From JBHYDC01 sp051861205 (GTDB lineage Bacteria; Pseudomonadota; Alphaproteobacteria; Rhizobiales; Pleomorphomonadaceae), in NCBI GenBank assembly GCA_051861205.1, contig JBHYDC010000011.1, forward strand, positions 1 to 64,000: a stretch of DNA of 64,000 bases. The letters run 5' to 3'. Made by a program: the position numbers and the translations under genes. Under the pieces are notes generated by a model, which made no database searches, had not been told where the DNA came from, and worked only from the letters and a program-made list of their open reading frames with translations. Every line of letters starts with the position of its first letter. Position 1 is the stretch's first letter. This document shows positions 52,964 to 59,619 of this stretch, piece by piece.

Positions 52964-53636
52964 GCCTTGAATTTCCAGCTAGAAGGCGATGAACCGCGCC
53001 GGGCACCTCGTGGAAACGCTGCACCACCACGGCGGCGCCGGCAGCTTCCAGCATCGCCGTGGAGTGATAACCCCAACTCACGCCGATTGCTCCCGTGCCC
53101 GCGCTGATCGCCATCTCCATGTCGAAGGAGGTATCGCCGATGACAACGGTGCGCGCGGCCTGCGCCCCGACCTCGGCAATCGCGTCGTGAACCATGGCCG
53201 GATGCGGTTTGGAGGGCGCGTCGTCTGCGGTCTTCAGAACCTGGAAATAGGGCCTAAGGCCGTGCATAGCCAGAATGGCGTCGAGCCCCCGGCGCGATTT
53301 TCCCGTCACGATACCGAGAAGCGTATTCGGTTCGGCGGCGAGGCGTTCGATGGTTTCACGTGCGCCGGGATAGAGCGGTTCCTGATGGAGGGTGGAGTTT
53401 CGAAGGTCGAGGAACGAGGCCTTGTAGGCGTCCACCAACGCATCGATCGGCGCCTCCGGGTGGTGCGACGTCAGCCGCGCGATCGCGATCGGGAGCGATA
53501 GGCCGACGATGGAGAGAATTTCCTCGCGGGACGGCGGCTGAAGAGCGCGGGCCTGGAAGGCGCCGGTCATGGACGCGACGATCATCACCTGGCTATCGAC
53601 CAGGGTGCCGTCGCAATCGAACAACACGAGATTCAC
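52956..53636 (-). CDS. HAD-superfamily phosphatase, phosphoglycolate phosphatase-like
   Basis: A 226-residue HAD-IA hydrolase. Motif I is LVLFDCDGTLVDSQ at the N-terminus; motif II is GIVTGKSRRGLDAIL; motif III KPHPAMVHDAIAEVG; motif IV VVIGDTSFDMEMAISAGTGAIGVSWG. The substrate is probably a small phosphate ester such as 2-phosphoglycolate. GTG at 53636 with GGAAGGGG upstream is preferred over ATG at 53672, because it puts motif I at the normal distance from the N-terminus. Confidence 0.88.
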   Translation of the reverse strand: MNLVLFDCDGTLVDSQVMIVASMTGAFQARALQPPSREEILSIVGLSLPIAIARLTSHHPEAPIDALVDAYKASFLDLRNSTLHQEPLYPGARETIERLAAEPNTLLGIVTGKSRRGLDAILAMHGLRPYFQVLKTADDAPSKPHPAMVHDAIAEVGAQAARTVVIGDTSFDMEMAISAGTGAIGVSWGYHSTAMLEAAGAAVVVQRFHEVPGAVHRLLAGNSRHG

Positions 53637-53729
53637 GGGCGCGCCCCTTCCCAGATCATGGGCCGCCTCCATAGCAGGACGAGAGGGACGGAACCAGACG
53701 ATTGGGGCGCCCCTGCCCGGCTGTGAGGC

Positions 53730-54800
53730 TCAATCTTCCGGAAAGCTCGTGTCGCCGAGGTCCTCGCCCGACGTTTCAAAGCCGAGCAGGTTCCACGATT
53801 GCAGCATATGCGGCGGCAGCGGCGCGGTGACGTCGATGATACCCTTGCCGGAGGGATGCGGGATGGTAAGGCGGCGGGCTAAGAGATGCAGCCGGTTCTG
53901 AATGCCGCCCGGAAGCTCCCAGTTTTCAATGTCAAAATAGCGGGGATCGCCGAGGATCGGGTGGCCGATCGCCTGACAATGAACGCGGAGCTGATGGGTG
54001 CGCCCCGTCGTGGGCTTCATGGTGAGCCAGGAAAGCCGGCCGCCGGCATGATCGACCACGGAGTAATAAGTGATCGCGTGCATGGCGTCTTTTTCGCCGT
54101 GCTTGGCAACAACCATCATGTCGCCGTCGCCCTCGGGGTTGGCGATTTTTTTGAGGTAGCTGGAAATCTTGCCCTGCGCGGGTTTCGGCATGGAATAGAC
54201 CAGGGCCCAGTAAACCTTGCGGGCCGATCGGGTCTGAAACGTGCGGCCGAGCGTGGCTGCGGCAAGGCGCGTGCGGGCAACCAGCAGGCAGCCGGAGGTT
54301 TCGCGGTCCAGCCGGTGCACAAGGCGGGGCTTTACGCCCTTTGCGTCGCGGAATGATTCCAGCATGCCGTCGATGTGGCGAGACATGCCCGAACCGCCCT
54401 GAACGGCCAGCCCCGCCGGCTTGTTGAAGACGAACACGTGGTCGTCCTCATAAAGAAGGAGGGAGCGCAGATACTCCGCCTCATTGGCCGAGGGCGTCTG
54501 CTTCGGGCGGGCCATAGGCGCGCCGGTACCGTCGGTGGCGAATGAGGATGACGATGATCCAGCATCGCCGATCTGGAGCGGCGGCACGCGCACCTGACTG
54601 CCGGCGCCAAGGCGCGACGAGGTCTGCACGCGGCCCCCATCCACCCGCACCTGACCGGACCGGATGAGCTTCTGGAGATGGCCGAAGCCAAGGCCTGGGT
54701 AATGCTCCTTGAACCAACGATCGAGCCGCATTCCGGCCTCGTCCTTGGCCACGGTCAGCATTTCCACACGCGGACCGGCGGCAGGTTCGGGCTTCTTCAT
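53730..54800 (-). CDS. rluC: 23S rRNA pseudouridine synthase, RluC/RluD family
   Basis: The 356-residue enzyme has an N-terminal S4 RNA-binding domain (GMRLDRWFKEHYPGLGFGHLQKLIRSGQVRVDGGRV) and the catalytic domain with the Asp in PRLVHRLDRETSGCLLVARTRLAAATLG. The TGRTHQLRVHCQAIGHPILGDPRY block completes the family set. A Ser-rich insertion (GDAGSSSSSFATDG) separates the domains. RluC modifies three positions in 23S rRNA; specificity versus RluD is inferred. The start overlaps the crcB stop by four bases. Confidence 0.92.
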   Translation of the reverse strand: MKKPEPAAGPRVEMLTVAKDEAGMRLDRWFKEHYPGLGFGHLQKLIRSGQVRVDGGRVQTSSRLGAGSQVRVPPLQIGDAGSSSSSFATDGTGAPMARPKQTPSANEAEYLRSLLLYEDDHVFVFNKPAGLAVQGGSGMSRHIDGMLESFRDAKGVKPRLVHRLDRETSGCLLVARTRLAAATLGRTFQTRSARKVYWALVYSMPKPAQGKISSYLKKIANPEGDGDMMVVAKHGEKDAMHAITYYSVVDHAGGRLSWLTMKPTTGRTHQLRVHCQAIGHPILGDPRYFDIENWELPGGIQNRLHLLARRLTIPHPSGKGIIDVTAPLPPHMLQSWNLLGFETSGEDLGDTSFPED

Positions 54801-55180
54801 AGCAACGTCCTCACAACGGCAAGCCCGGCGACGAGCCCGGCCACCGACAAAATGATCGACCCGAGGGCATAGGCGGCGGCCGCGAACACCGCGCCACGCT
54901 CCCATAGAACCACGGTATCGAGCGAAAACGACGAAAGCGTCGTGAACCCGCCGAGAAACCCGACGGCCACGAACAGCCGCACCGAATGACTGGCATGCAG
55001 CTTCAGCGCCAGCAATTCGATGAAAATGCCCATCAAAAACGAGCCGGCAATGTTCACGATCATCGTGCCCCAGGGGAAATCGAGCCCGAGATACCGCCCT
55101 GCCCCCACGGAGACCATATAGCGGCACACCGATCCGATCGCACCGCCAAGGGCAACGATAAAGAGGTTCGCGAGCGTCAT
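54797..55180 (-). CDS. crcB: Fluoride channel CrcB (Fluc)
   Basis: A 127-residue four-span membrane protein that exports fluoride as an antiparallel dimer. The family blocks are GGAIGSVCRYMVSV near the N-terminus, GTMIVNIAGSFLMGIF in span 2 (with the conserved Asn), and GFLGGFTTLSSFSLDTVVLW with the Na-site and phenylalanine-box residues. No fluoride riboswitch is evident upstream. First gene of the crcB-rluC-HAD-ATP12 run. Confidence 0.95.
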   Translation of the reverse strand: MTLANLFIVALGGAIGSVCRYMVSVGAGRYLGLDFPWGTMIVNIAGSFLMGIFIELLALKLHASHSVRLFVAVGFLGGFTTLSSFSLDTVVLWERGAVFAAAAYALGSIILSVAGLVAGLAVVRTLL

Positions 55181-55457
55181 CGAGGCTTACTGGCCGTTTG
55201 GGGTGCAGCGCAGGGGTTGCGGCCCGGATGGTCGCACGGGTCCGCGCAAGCTGGACGTGAGTTGGATGATCTAAAGCATTTTGCCGGTCGGCGTGAGTGG
55301 TTTTGCAAGTGTTGTCGCGGTTGCATGCATAAGGTCACCTTTAACCACGATTCAAAGAATAGAGCCAGATTTAAGACGTATTACCGGCGCTTACCCTGCA
55401 AGTTATCTCAATCGCAATAGCGATAATCATAATACTCCTGAAGTTCAGGAGGTCATC

Positions 55458-56039
55458 ATGTATCGTTTAGGTGCCCTGGCGTTCACAGTTGCTTATTCGT
55501 TTACAATTTGCACAGCGCATGCAACGCCAACGAATGTTGCAACGTCACCGGAAGCCGGGTTTACACAGCTCCGTTCGTCGCTACCGGCCGATCCTGCTTT
55601 GGTGAATCAGGCTATGATTTCGCCGACAATGGACTTTGCGCCCGTGCAGCCCAGTCTTGCGGCGCGGGCCGTGATGGCGCCGAAGCTGATCGCGCGCGTC
55701 GATATCGCGACCCAGACGATGAAGGTCATGGTGGAGGGGCGGCTTGCCTATACGTGGAAGGTCTCCACCGCCGGCAGCGGCTACATCACGCCCGCCGGTT
55801 CGTGGACGCCCTACCGGATGCATACGATGTGGCGCTCGCGCAAATACAACAACGCCCCGATGCCGCACTCGATCTTCTACCACGGGGGATACGCGATCCA
55901 CGCCACTCCGCACGTCAAACGGCTTGGCACGCCCGCCTCGCACGGCTGCGTCCGCCTGCATCCGGACGATGCCGAGACCCTTTTCAAGCTCGTCAGCAGC
56001 TATGGGCGCGATGCAATGCGGGTCGTCATCGTGAACTGA
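55458..56039 (+). CDS. L,D-transpeptidase (YkuD/ErfK family), exported
   Basis: A 193-residue periplasmic enzyme with a signal peptide (GALAFTVAYSFTICTAHATP). The YkuD domain spans about residues 78-193, with IARVDIATQTMKVMVEGRLAYTWKVSTAG at the start and the catalytic motif HATPHVKRLGTPASHGCVRLHPDDAETLF. It makes 3-3 peptidoglycan cross-links or attaches proteins to the wall; which is not decidable. A perfect AGGAGG lies before ATG 55458, in a 277-bp upstream gap with no other gene. Confidence 0.92.
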   Translation: MYRLGALAFTVAYSFTICTAHATPTNVATSPEAGFTQLRSSLPADPALVNQAMISPTMDFAPVQPSLAARAVMAPKLIARVDIATQTMKVMVEGRLAYTWKVSTAGSGYITPAGSWTPYRMHTMWRSRKYNNAPMPHSIFYHGGYAIHATPHVKRLGTPASHGCVRLHPDDAETLFKLVSSYGRDAMRVVIVN

Positions 56040-56101
56040 CGACGTCATCACAAACATGTGAGTGGCTGCAGATCCGCGCGGCTCGATGAACGCCCTCCGA
56101 G

Positions 56102-56134
56102 GCGACGCTGCAACCGTCGCGCCCGCGATTTTTT
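56102..56134 (+). terminator. Probable terminator of the L,D-transpeptidase gene
   Basis: GCGACG pairs with CGTCGC around a 7-nt loop (ctgcaac), and a TTTTTT run follows 8 nt after the stem. It is 62 bp beyond the stop codon. Confidence 0.45.
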
Positions 56135-56294
56135 CGACATCCGAACTTTAATCCGATTTAGGTGCCGAAAATCCGCCGTTTGGCGAATTTGTGCTGCAAT
56201 GCAGCATAAACATGGCAGTGCTAAAACATGGTCAATCACCACAGCCCTCAACTGCTTTTCCGGCGCATTTGCCTCATCAGGGCCTAATTCAGCC

Positions 56295-56322
56295 CTTGCC
56301 AAGCCGCAGTTTATCCCCATAA
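56295..56322 (+). promoter_or_regulatory. Sigma-32 (RpoH)-like promoter upstream of the DUF1127/hairpin-array locus
   Basis: CTTGCCA (56295-56301) and CCCCATAA (56315-56322) are separated by 13 nt, close to the heat-shock consensus CTTGAAA / CCCCATnT. Transcription would begin about 56329, leaving a 5' leader of about 180 nt before the DUF1127 start. The related Rhodobacter locus is driven by RpoH-type sigma factors, which supports this reading. Confidence 0.45.
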
Positions 56323-56508
56323 CTAAACAACATGTAAACACGCCTGAGCGCACATTAATGTTGCTCTGCAACACGCGCAGGCCAGTCATGCAAAGGACCC
56401 CCTCCCGGCAGTGCCCGGCTTAACCTATCTCTGGACCTGTAGCGAGCAACGCGCCGCCGGCCAATCGGTCGAGGCAGCGGCTCTCAAAGGAAAACAAAGG
56501 GCTAGATT

Positions 56509-56658
56509 ATGTTGGACACCGTCGTCTCTAAGCTTCGTTCGTACCGCAAGTATCAGGAAACCTACCGCGAGCTGTCTCGTTTGACCGCCCGCGAGCTTGA
56601 TGATCTTGGCATTTCGCGTGCGGATATTCCGGTCATTGCCCGTAAGTGTTCGGTCTGA
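56509..56658 (+). CDS. Small DUF1127 protein (CcaF1-like), 49 aa
   Basis: ATG at 56509 follows AAAGGGCTAGATT; the product is a DUF1127 (YjiS-like) protein: LRSYRKYQETYRELSRLTA then RELDDLGISRADIPVIARK. The Arg-rich first helix and the LGIxRxDI segment are the family core. In Rhodobacter sphaeroides a DUF1127 protein, CcaF1, is encoded just upstream of the CcsR small RNAs, is co-transcribed with them, binds RNA and affects their maturation. Here too an array of matching hairpins begins 36 nt after the stop. This gene is short, easy to miss, and probably stress-induced with the RNAs. Confidence 0.9.
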   Translation: MLDTVVSKLRSYRKYQETYRELSRLTARELDDLGISRADIPVIARKCSV

Positions 56659-56694
56659 CCGGTCCTAGTTCTAGAAATCGGGCCGACCGCTGCA

Positions 56695-56716
56695 AACCCT
56701 TCCTCCTCCCTGGGTT
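56695..56716 (+). ncRNA. Array hairpin 1
   Basis: AACCC pairs with GGGTT; the loop is TTCCTCCTCCCT, so the motif is complete. The shortest stem of the set, 36 nt after the DUF1127 stop. Confidence 0.7.
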
Positions 56717-56734
56717 CCCCGGTCTCCCCGGTGA

Positions 56735-56769
56735 GGCACCGAAACCGACCTCCTCCCCGGTTCGGTGCC
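56735..56769 (+). ncRNA. Array hairpin 2
   Basis: GGCACCGAA-a-CCG pairs with CGG-TTCGGTGCC: 12 pairs with one bulged A, loop ACCTCCTCCC. Between hairpins 1 and 2 lies a degenerate CCGG-tctc-CCCGG that lacks the full motif. Confidence 0.85.
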
Positions 56770-56774
56770 AACCA

Positions 56775-56803
56775 ACAAGACGGATCTCCTCCCCCCGTCT
56801 TGT
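56775..56803 (+). ncRNA. Array hairpin 3
   Basis: ACAAGACGG pairs perfectly with CCGTCTTGT (9 bp); loop ATCTCCTCCCC. Confidence 0.87.
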
Positions 56804-56820
56804 GACGCCTACCGCGAACC

Positions 56821-56844
56821 TTGCCGGACCTCCTCCCCTGGCAA
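56821..56844 (+). ncRNA. Array hairpin 4
   Basis: TTGCCGG pairs with CTGGCAA (7 pairs, one G-U); loop ACCTCCTCCC. Confidence 0.82.
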
Positions 56845-56875
56845 CTTTTGCGACTTGGAATGCCGGGTACGTCAT

Positions 56876-56894
56876 CCATCCTCCTCCCGGATGG
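56876..56894 (+). ncRNA. Array hairpin 5
   Basis: CCATCC pairs with GGATGG; the loop is TCCTCCC because the first C of the core is drawn into the stem. The most divergent member of the array. Confidence 0.72.
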
Positions 56895-56906
56895 CACCCC
56901 GGAAGA

Positions 56907-56933
56907 CCGCGATGATCTCCTCCCTCATCGCGG
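56907..56933 (+). ncRNA. Array hairpin 6
   Basis: CCGCGATGA pairs perfectly with TCATCGCGG (9 bp); loop TCTCCTCCC. Confidence 0.87.
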
Positions 56934-56938
56934 GCAGA

Positions 56939-56971
56939 CCGTGGGGCAGACCTCCTCCCCTGCCGCCACGG
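56939..56971 (+). ncRNA. Array hairpin 7
   Basis: CCGTGG-GGCAG pairs with CTGCC-g-CCACGG, 11 pairs with one bulged G; loop ACCTCCTCCC. Confidence 0.86.
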
Positions 56972-56981
56972 ACCTAAAGCG

Positions 56982-57021
56982 ACGCCCGCCGGATCTCCTC
57001 CCCCGGCGGGCGTTCGTCTTT
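56982..57021 (+). terminator. Array hairpin 8, also the likely terminator
   Basis: ACGCCCGCCGG pairs perfectly with CCGGCGGGCGT (11 bp), loop ATCTCCTCCC, and TCGTCTTTT follows. It combines the anti-Shine-Dalgarno loop with a Rho-independent terminator shape and closes the array 48 bp before trmFO. Confidence 0.75.
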
Positions 57022-57068
57022 TGAGGGCGGCGCTTGCCGCTGAGGATCGGGACGATTAGGGTTCCGCC

Positions 57069-58481
57069 ATGTCGAACACAGTCAATCCCATTCACATCGT
57101 CGGCGGCGGGCTCGCGGGCTCGGAAGCCGCTTGGCAGATCGCCTCGCGGGGCATTCCGGTTGTACTGCACGAGATGCGGCCCGAGCGCCCGACCGACGCC
57201 CACAAAACCGATAAGCTGGCCGAGCTTGTCTGCTCGAACTCGTTTCGATCCGACGATGCTCAAAACAACGCGGTCGGCCTGCTTCACGAGGAAATGCGGC
57301 GCGCCGGCTCGCTCATCATGGCATCCGCCGACTGTAATCAGGTGCCGGCCGGCGGCGCGCTGGCGGTGGACCGTGAAGGCTTCGCCGAGGCGGTAACCGC
57401 CGCGCTTCATGCCCATCCGCTGATTACGATCGCGCTCGGTGAGGTCGCGGGCCTGCCGCCGGACGACTGGGACAGCACCATCATCGCCACCGGCCCGCTC
57501 ACCTCGCCCGCGCTCGCCGAAGCGATCCGGGGGCTGACGGGCGCCGAGTCGCTCGCCTTCTTCGACGCGATCGCGCCGATCGTCCATTTCGATTCGATCG
57601 ACATGAGCAAAGCTTGGTTCCAATCGCGCTACGATAAGGCGGGACCGGGCGGCACGGGCGCGGATTACATCAACTGCCCCCTCGACAAGGACCAGTATGA
57701 GGCGTTCCTGGACGCGCTGATCGCGGGGGATAAGACCTCCTTCAAGGAGTTCGAGGGCACGCCCTATTTCGACGGCTGCCTTCCCGTCGAGGTGATGGCC
57801 GAGCGGGGCCGCGAAACGCTGCGCTATGGCCCGATGAAGCCGATCGGCCTCACAAACCCGCATCAGCCCACCATCAAAGCGCACGCCATCGTGCAGCTTC
57901 GCCAGGATAACGCGCTCGGCACGCTCTACAACATGGTCGGCTTCCAGACCAAGCTGAAGTATGGCGAGCAGACCCGCGTGTTCCGGATGATTCCAGGCCT
58001 GGAAAACGCCGAGTTCGCCCGCCTCGGCGGCCTTCACCGCAACACCTATCTCAACAGCCCGCGCTTGCTGGATCGCACGCTGCGCCTGAAAGCGCTGCCC
58101 CGCCTGCGTTTCGCCGGTCAGGTCACCGGCTGCGAGGGCTATGTGGAATCAGCCGCCGTGGGCCTGCTCGCCGGCCGGTTCGCGGCGGCGGAGCGGCTTG
58201 GCACGGAACCTTCGGTGCCGCCGCTCACCACAGCCTTCGGGGCGCTCCTCAATCATATCACCGGCGGTCATCTGGTCGTCGAAGGCGAAGGCCCCCGCTC
58301 GTTCCAGCCGATGAACGTGAATTTCGGCCTGTTTCCGGACGTCGAAGTGCCTAGGGAACCCGGCGTGCGCGTGCGCGGCAAGGAAAAGACAGTCGCCAAA
58401 CGCCGCGCGATATCGGCGCGAGCGCTGAGCGATCTGGCGGGATGGCTGGACGAGGAACCGGCGAGGGTCGCGGCGGAATAG
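57069..58481 (+). CDS. trmFO: Folate/FAD-dependent tRNA(uracil-54) C5-methyltransferase
   Basis: Makes ribothymidine at position 54 of tRNA using methylene-tetrahydrofolate and FADH2. The 470-residue chain starts with the FAD motif PIHIVGGGLAGSEAAWQIASRG, followed by LVCSNSFRSDDAQNNAVGLLHEEMRR with the conserved Cys, and carries GQVTGCEGYVESAAVGLLAGRFAA near the C-terminus. TrmFO is the form used by alphaproteobacteria and Gram-positives in place of TrmA. Its start lies only 48 bp after the hairpin array, so its promoter may overlap the array terminator. Confidence 0.96.
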   Translation: MSNTVNPIHIVGGGLAGSEAAWQIASRGIPVVLHEMRPERPTDAHKTDKLAELVCSNSFRSDDAQNNAVGLLHEEMRRAGSLIMASADCNQVPAGGALAVDREGFAEAVTAALHAHPLITIALGEVAGLPPDDWDSTIIATGPLTSPALAEAIRGLTGAESLAFFDAIAPIVHFDSIDMSKAWFQSRYDKAGPGGTGADYINCPLDKDQYEAFLDALIAGDKTSFKEFEGTPYFDGCLPVEVMAERGRETLRYGPMKPIGLTNPHQPTIKAHAIVQLRQDNALGTLYNMVGFQTKLKYGEQTRVFRMIPGLENAEFARLGGLHRNTYLNSPRLLDRTLRLKALPRLRFAGQVTGCEGYVESAAVGLLAGRFAAAERLGTEPSVPPLTTAFGALLNHITGGHLVVEGEGPRSFQPMNVNFGLFPDVEVPREPGVRVRGKEKTVAKRRAISARALSDLAGWLDEEPARVAAE

Positions 58482-58503
58482 GGTCGCGGGCAACCGGCAA
58501 ACG

Positions 58504-58526
58504 CCTTCTCCCACCACGGGAGAAGG
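58504..58526. repeat. Perfect 9-bp palindrome after trmFO
   Basis: CCTTCTCCC-accac-GGGAGAAGG. Short palindromes of this composition recur between genes in many alphaproteobacterial genomes; here it lies 22 bp after the trmFO stop, without a T-run. Confidence 0.55.
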
Positions 58527-58634
58527 AAGCTTGTGCCACGTCTCAAGCCGCGCTCTTTTCCTTCTCTCCAGCAATGCCTATAAGGGGTCCGCGGATCGGG
58601 CCTTACTTGTCCGGCCGATTCATCCTGCTGACCC

Positions 58635-59090
58635 TTGGAAGCCCCCTTGCCGCGTGACGTCTTTGTTCTCAACGGACCGAACCTCAACCTGCTCGGCACC
58701 CGCGAGCCCGCCGTCTATGGCGCCGGCACGCTGGCCGATATCGAGGCGGCCTGCCGGGCGAAGGGTGCGGAGCTTGGGTTCGACGCGGTGGAGTTCCGCC
58801 AGTCGAACCACGAGGGCGACCTGATCGACTGGATCCACGAAGCCGGCCGGCGACAGGCGGGCGTCGTGATCAATCCGGGTGCCTACACCCACACATCCAT
58901 CGCCCTGCATGATGCCATCAAAGGCAGCGGTGTGCGGTTGATCGAAGTTCATATTTCCAACGTTCACGCGCGTGAAAGTTTCCGCCATCACTCCTACGTA
59001 TCGCCGGTGGCGACCGGGGTGATCGTCGGTCTCGGGCCGCAAGGCTACTTGCTCGCGCTTCAAGCCCTGGCCGAGGTCATGTCGCGATGA
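58635..59090 (+). CDS. aroQ: 3-Dehydroquinate dehydratase, type II
   Basis: Third step of the shikimate pathway. The 151-residue protein has FVLNGPNLNLLGTREPAVYG with the catalytic Tyr, EFRQSNHEGDLIDWIHEA, the VVINPGAYTHTSIALHDAI loop and IEVHISNVHARESFRHHSYVSPVATGVIVGLG. Start is TTG at 58635, or TTG at 58647; no ATG is available. Its stop overlaps the accB start (ATGA). Confidence 0.95.
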   Translation: MEAPLPRDVFVLNGPNLNLLGTREPAVYGAGTLADIEAACRAKGAELGFDAVEFRQSNHEGDLIDWIHEAGRRQAGVVINPGAYTHTSIALHDAIKGSGVRLIEVHISNVHARESFRHHSYVSPVATGVIVGLGPQGYLLALQALAEVMSR

Positions 59091-59611
59091 CCAACCGGCG
59101 CAACGACGACGAGACGATGTCCAGCAAACCTTTCGACTACGACCTGATCCGTCAGCTCGCGACCATCCTCGACGAAACCGATCTCACCGAGATTGAAGTC
59201 GAGCACGACAAGCTGAAGATCCGCGTCGCCCGGCAGGCCGCGCCCGCGCCGGCCTATGCGATGCAGGCGCCCGGCCCCTGGGCTTATCCGCAGATGGGCA
59301 GTCCGGCTCCAGCCGCCGCCGCGCCGGTTGCCGCCGCCGTCGTCGCGGAGGTGAAACCCGCCGACCCCGCGAACAATCCGGGCACGGTGCCCTCGCCCAT
59401 GGTCGGCACCTGCTATCGCACCCCCGAACCAGGCGCCCGCCCCTTCGTCGAAGTCGGCGATAGCGTTCGCGTCGGGCAGACTGTGCTGATCGTAGAAGCG
59501 ATGAAGCACATGAACCCGATTACAGCGCCGCGCGCGGGTAAAGTCACCGCAATCTTTGTCGAGAACGGCCAGCCGATCGAGTACGGCGAACCACTCCTCA
59601 TCATCGAGTGA
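59087..59611 (+). CDS. accB: Acetyl-CoA carboxylase biotin carboxyl carrier protein
   Basis: Carries biotin between the carboxylase and transcarboxylase in fatty-acid synthesis. The 174-residue chain has an N-terminal helical part (DYDLIRQLATILDETDLTEIEVEHDKLKIRVAR), an Ala/Pro linker, and the biotinyl domain with VPSPMVGTCYRTPEPGARPFVEVGDSVRVGQTVLIVEAMKHMNPI; biotin goes on the Lys of EAMKH. Translation is coupled to aroQ. Confidence 0.96.
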   Translation: MTNRRNDDETMSSKPFDYDLIRQLATILDETDLTEIEVEHDKLKIRVARQAAPAPAYAMQAPGPWAYPQMGSPAPAAAAPVAAAVVAEVKPADPANNPGTVPSPMVGTCYRTPEPGARPFVEVGDSVRVGQTVLIVEAMKHMNPITAPRAGKVTAIFVENGQPIEYGEPLLIIE

Positions 59612-59619
59612 AGAGGCCG

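Larger units (their letters stand above)
56695..57013 (+). ncRNA. Array of eight cuckoo/CcsR-type anti-Shine-Dalgarno hairpin RNAs
   Basis: Eight consecutive inverted repeats occupy 320 bp. Their stems are unrelated in sequence (for example GGCACCGAA, ACAAGACGG, CCGCGATGA, CGCCCGCCGG), yet every loop contains CUCCUCCC or its near-full form (A/U)CUCCUCCC or ACCUCCUCCC; hairpin 5 exposes UCCUCCC. Conserved loop with compensating stems is strong evidence for RNA structure. The CCUCCUCCC loop and the position after a DUF1127 gene match the CcsR1-4 RNAs of Rhodobacter and the wider 'cuckoo' family. The core is complementary to GGAGGAG-type ribosome sites. Precursor transcript probably starts upstream of DUF1127 and is cut into single RNAs. 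Confidence 0.88.

Noticed and set aside
56695..57013. CRISPR array
   Set aside because: The shared unit is only 8-10 nt and sits in loops of differing stems; there are no constant repeats of 25-40 nt, no regular spacers and no cas genes.
56642..57024. Several short open frames running through the hairpin array
   Set aside because: They consist of Ser/Pro/Arg from the repeated CTCCTCCC motif; the compensating stems show RNA structure, not protein coding.
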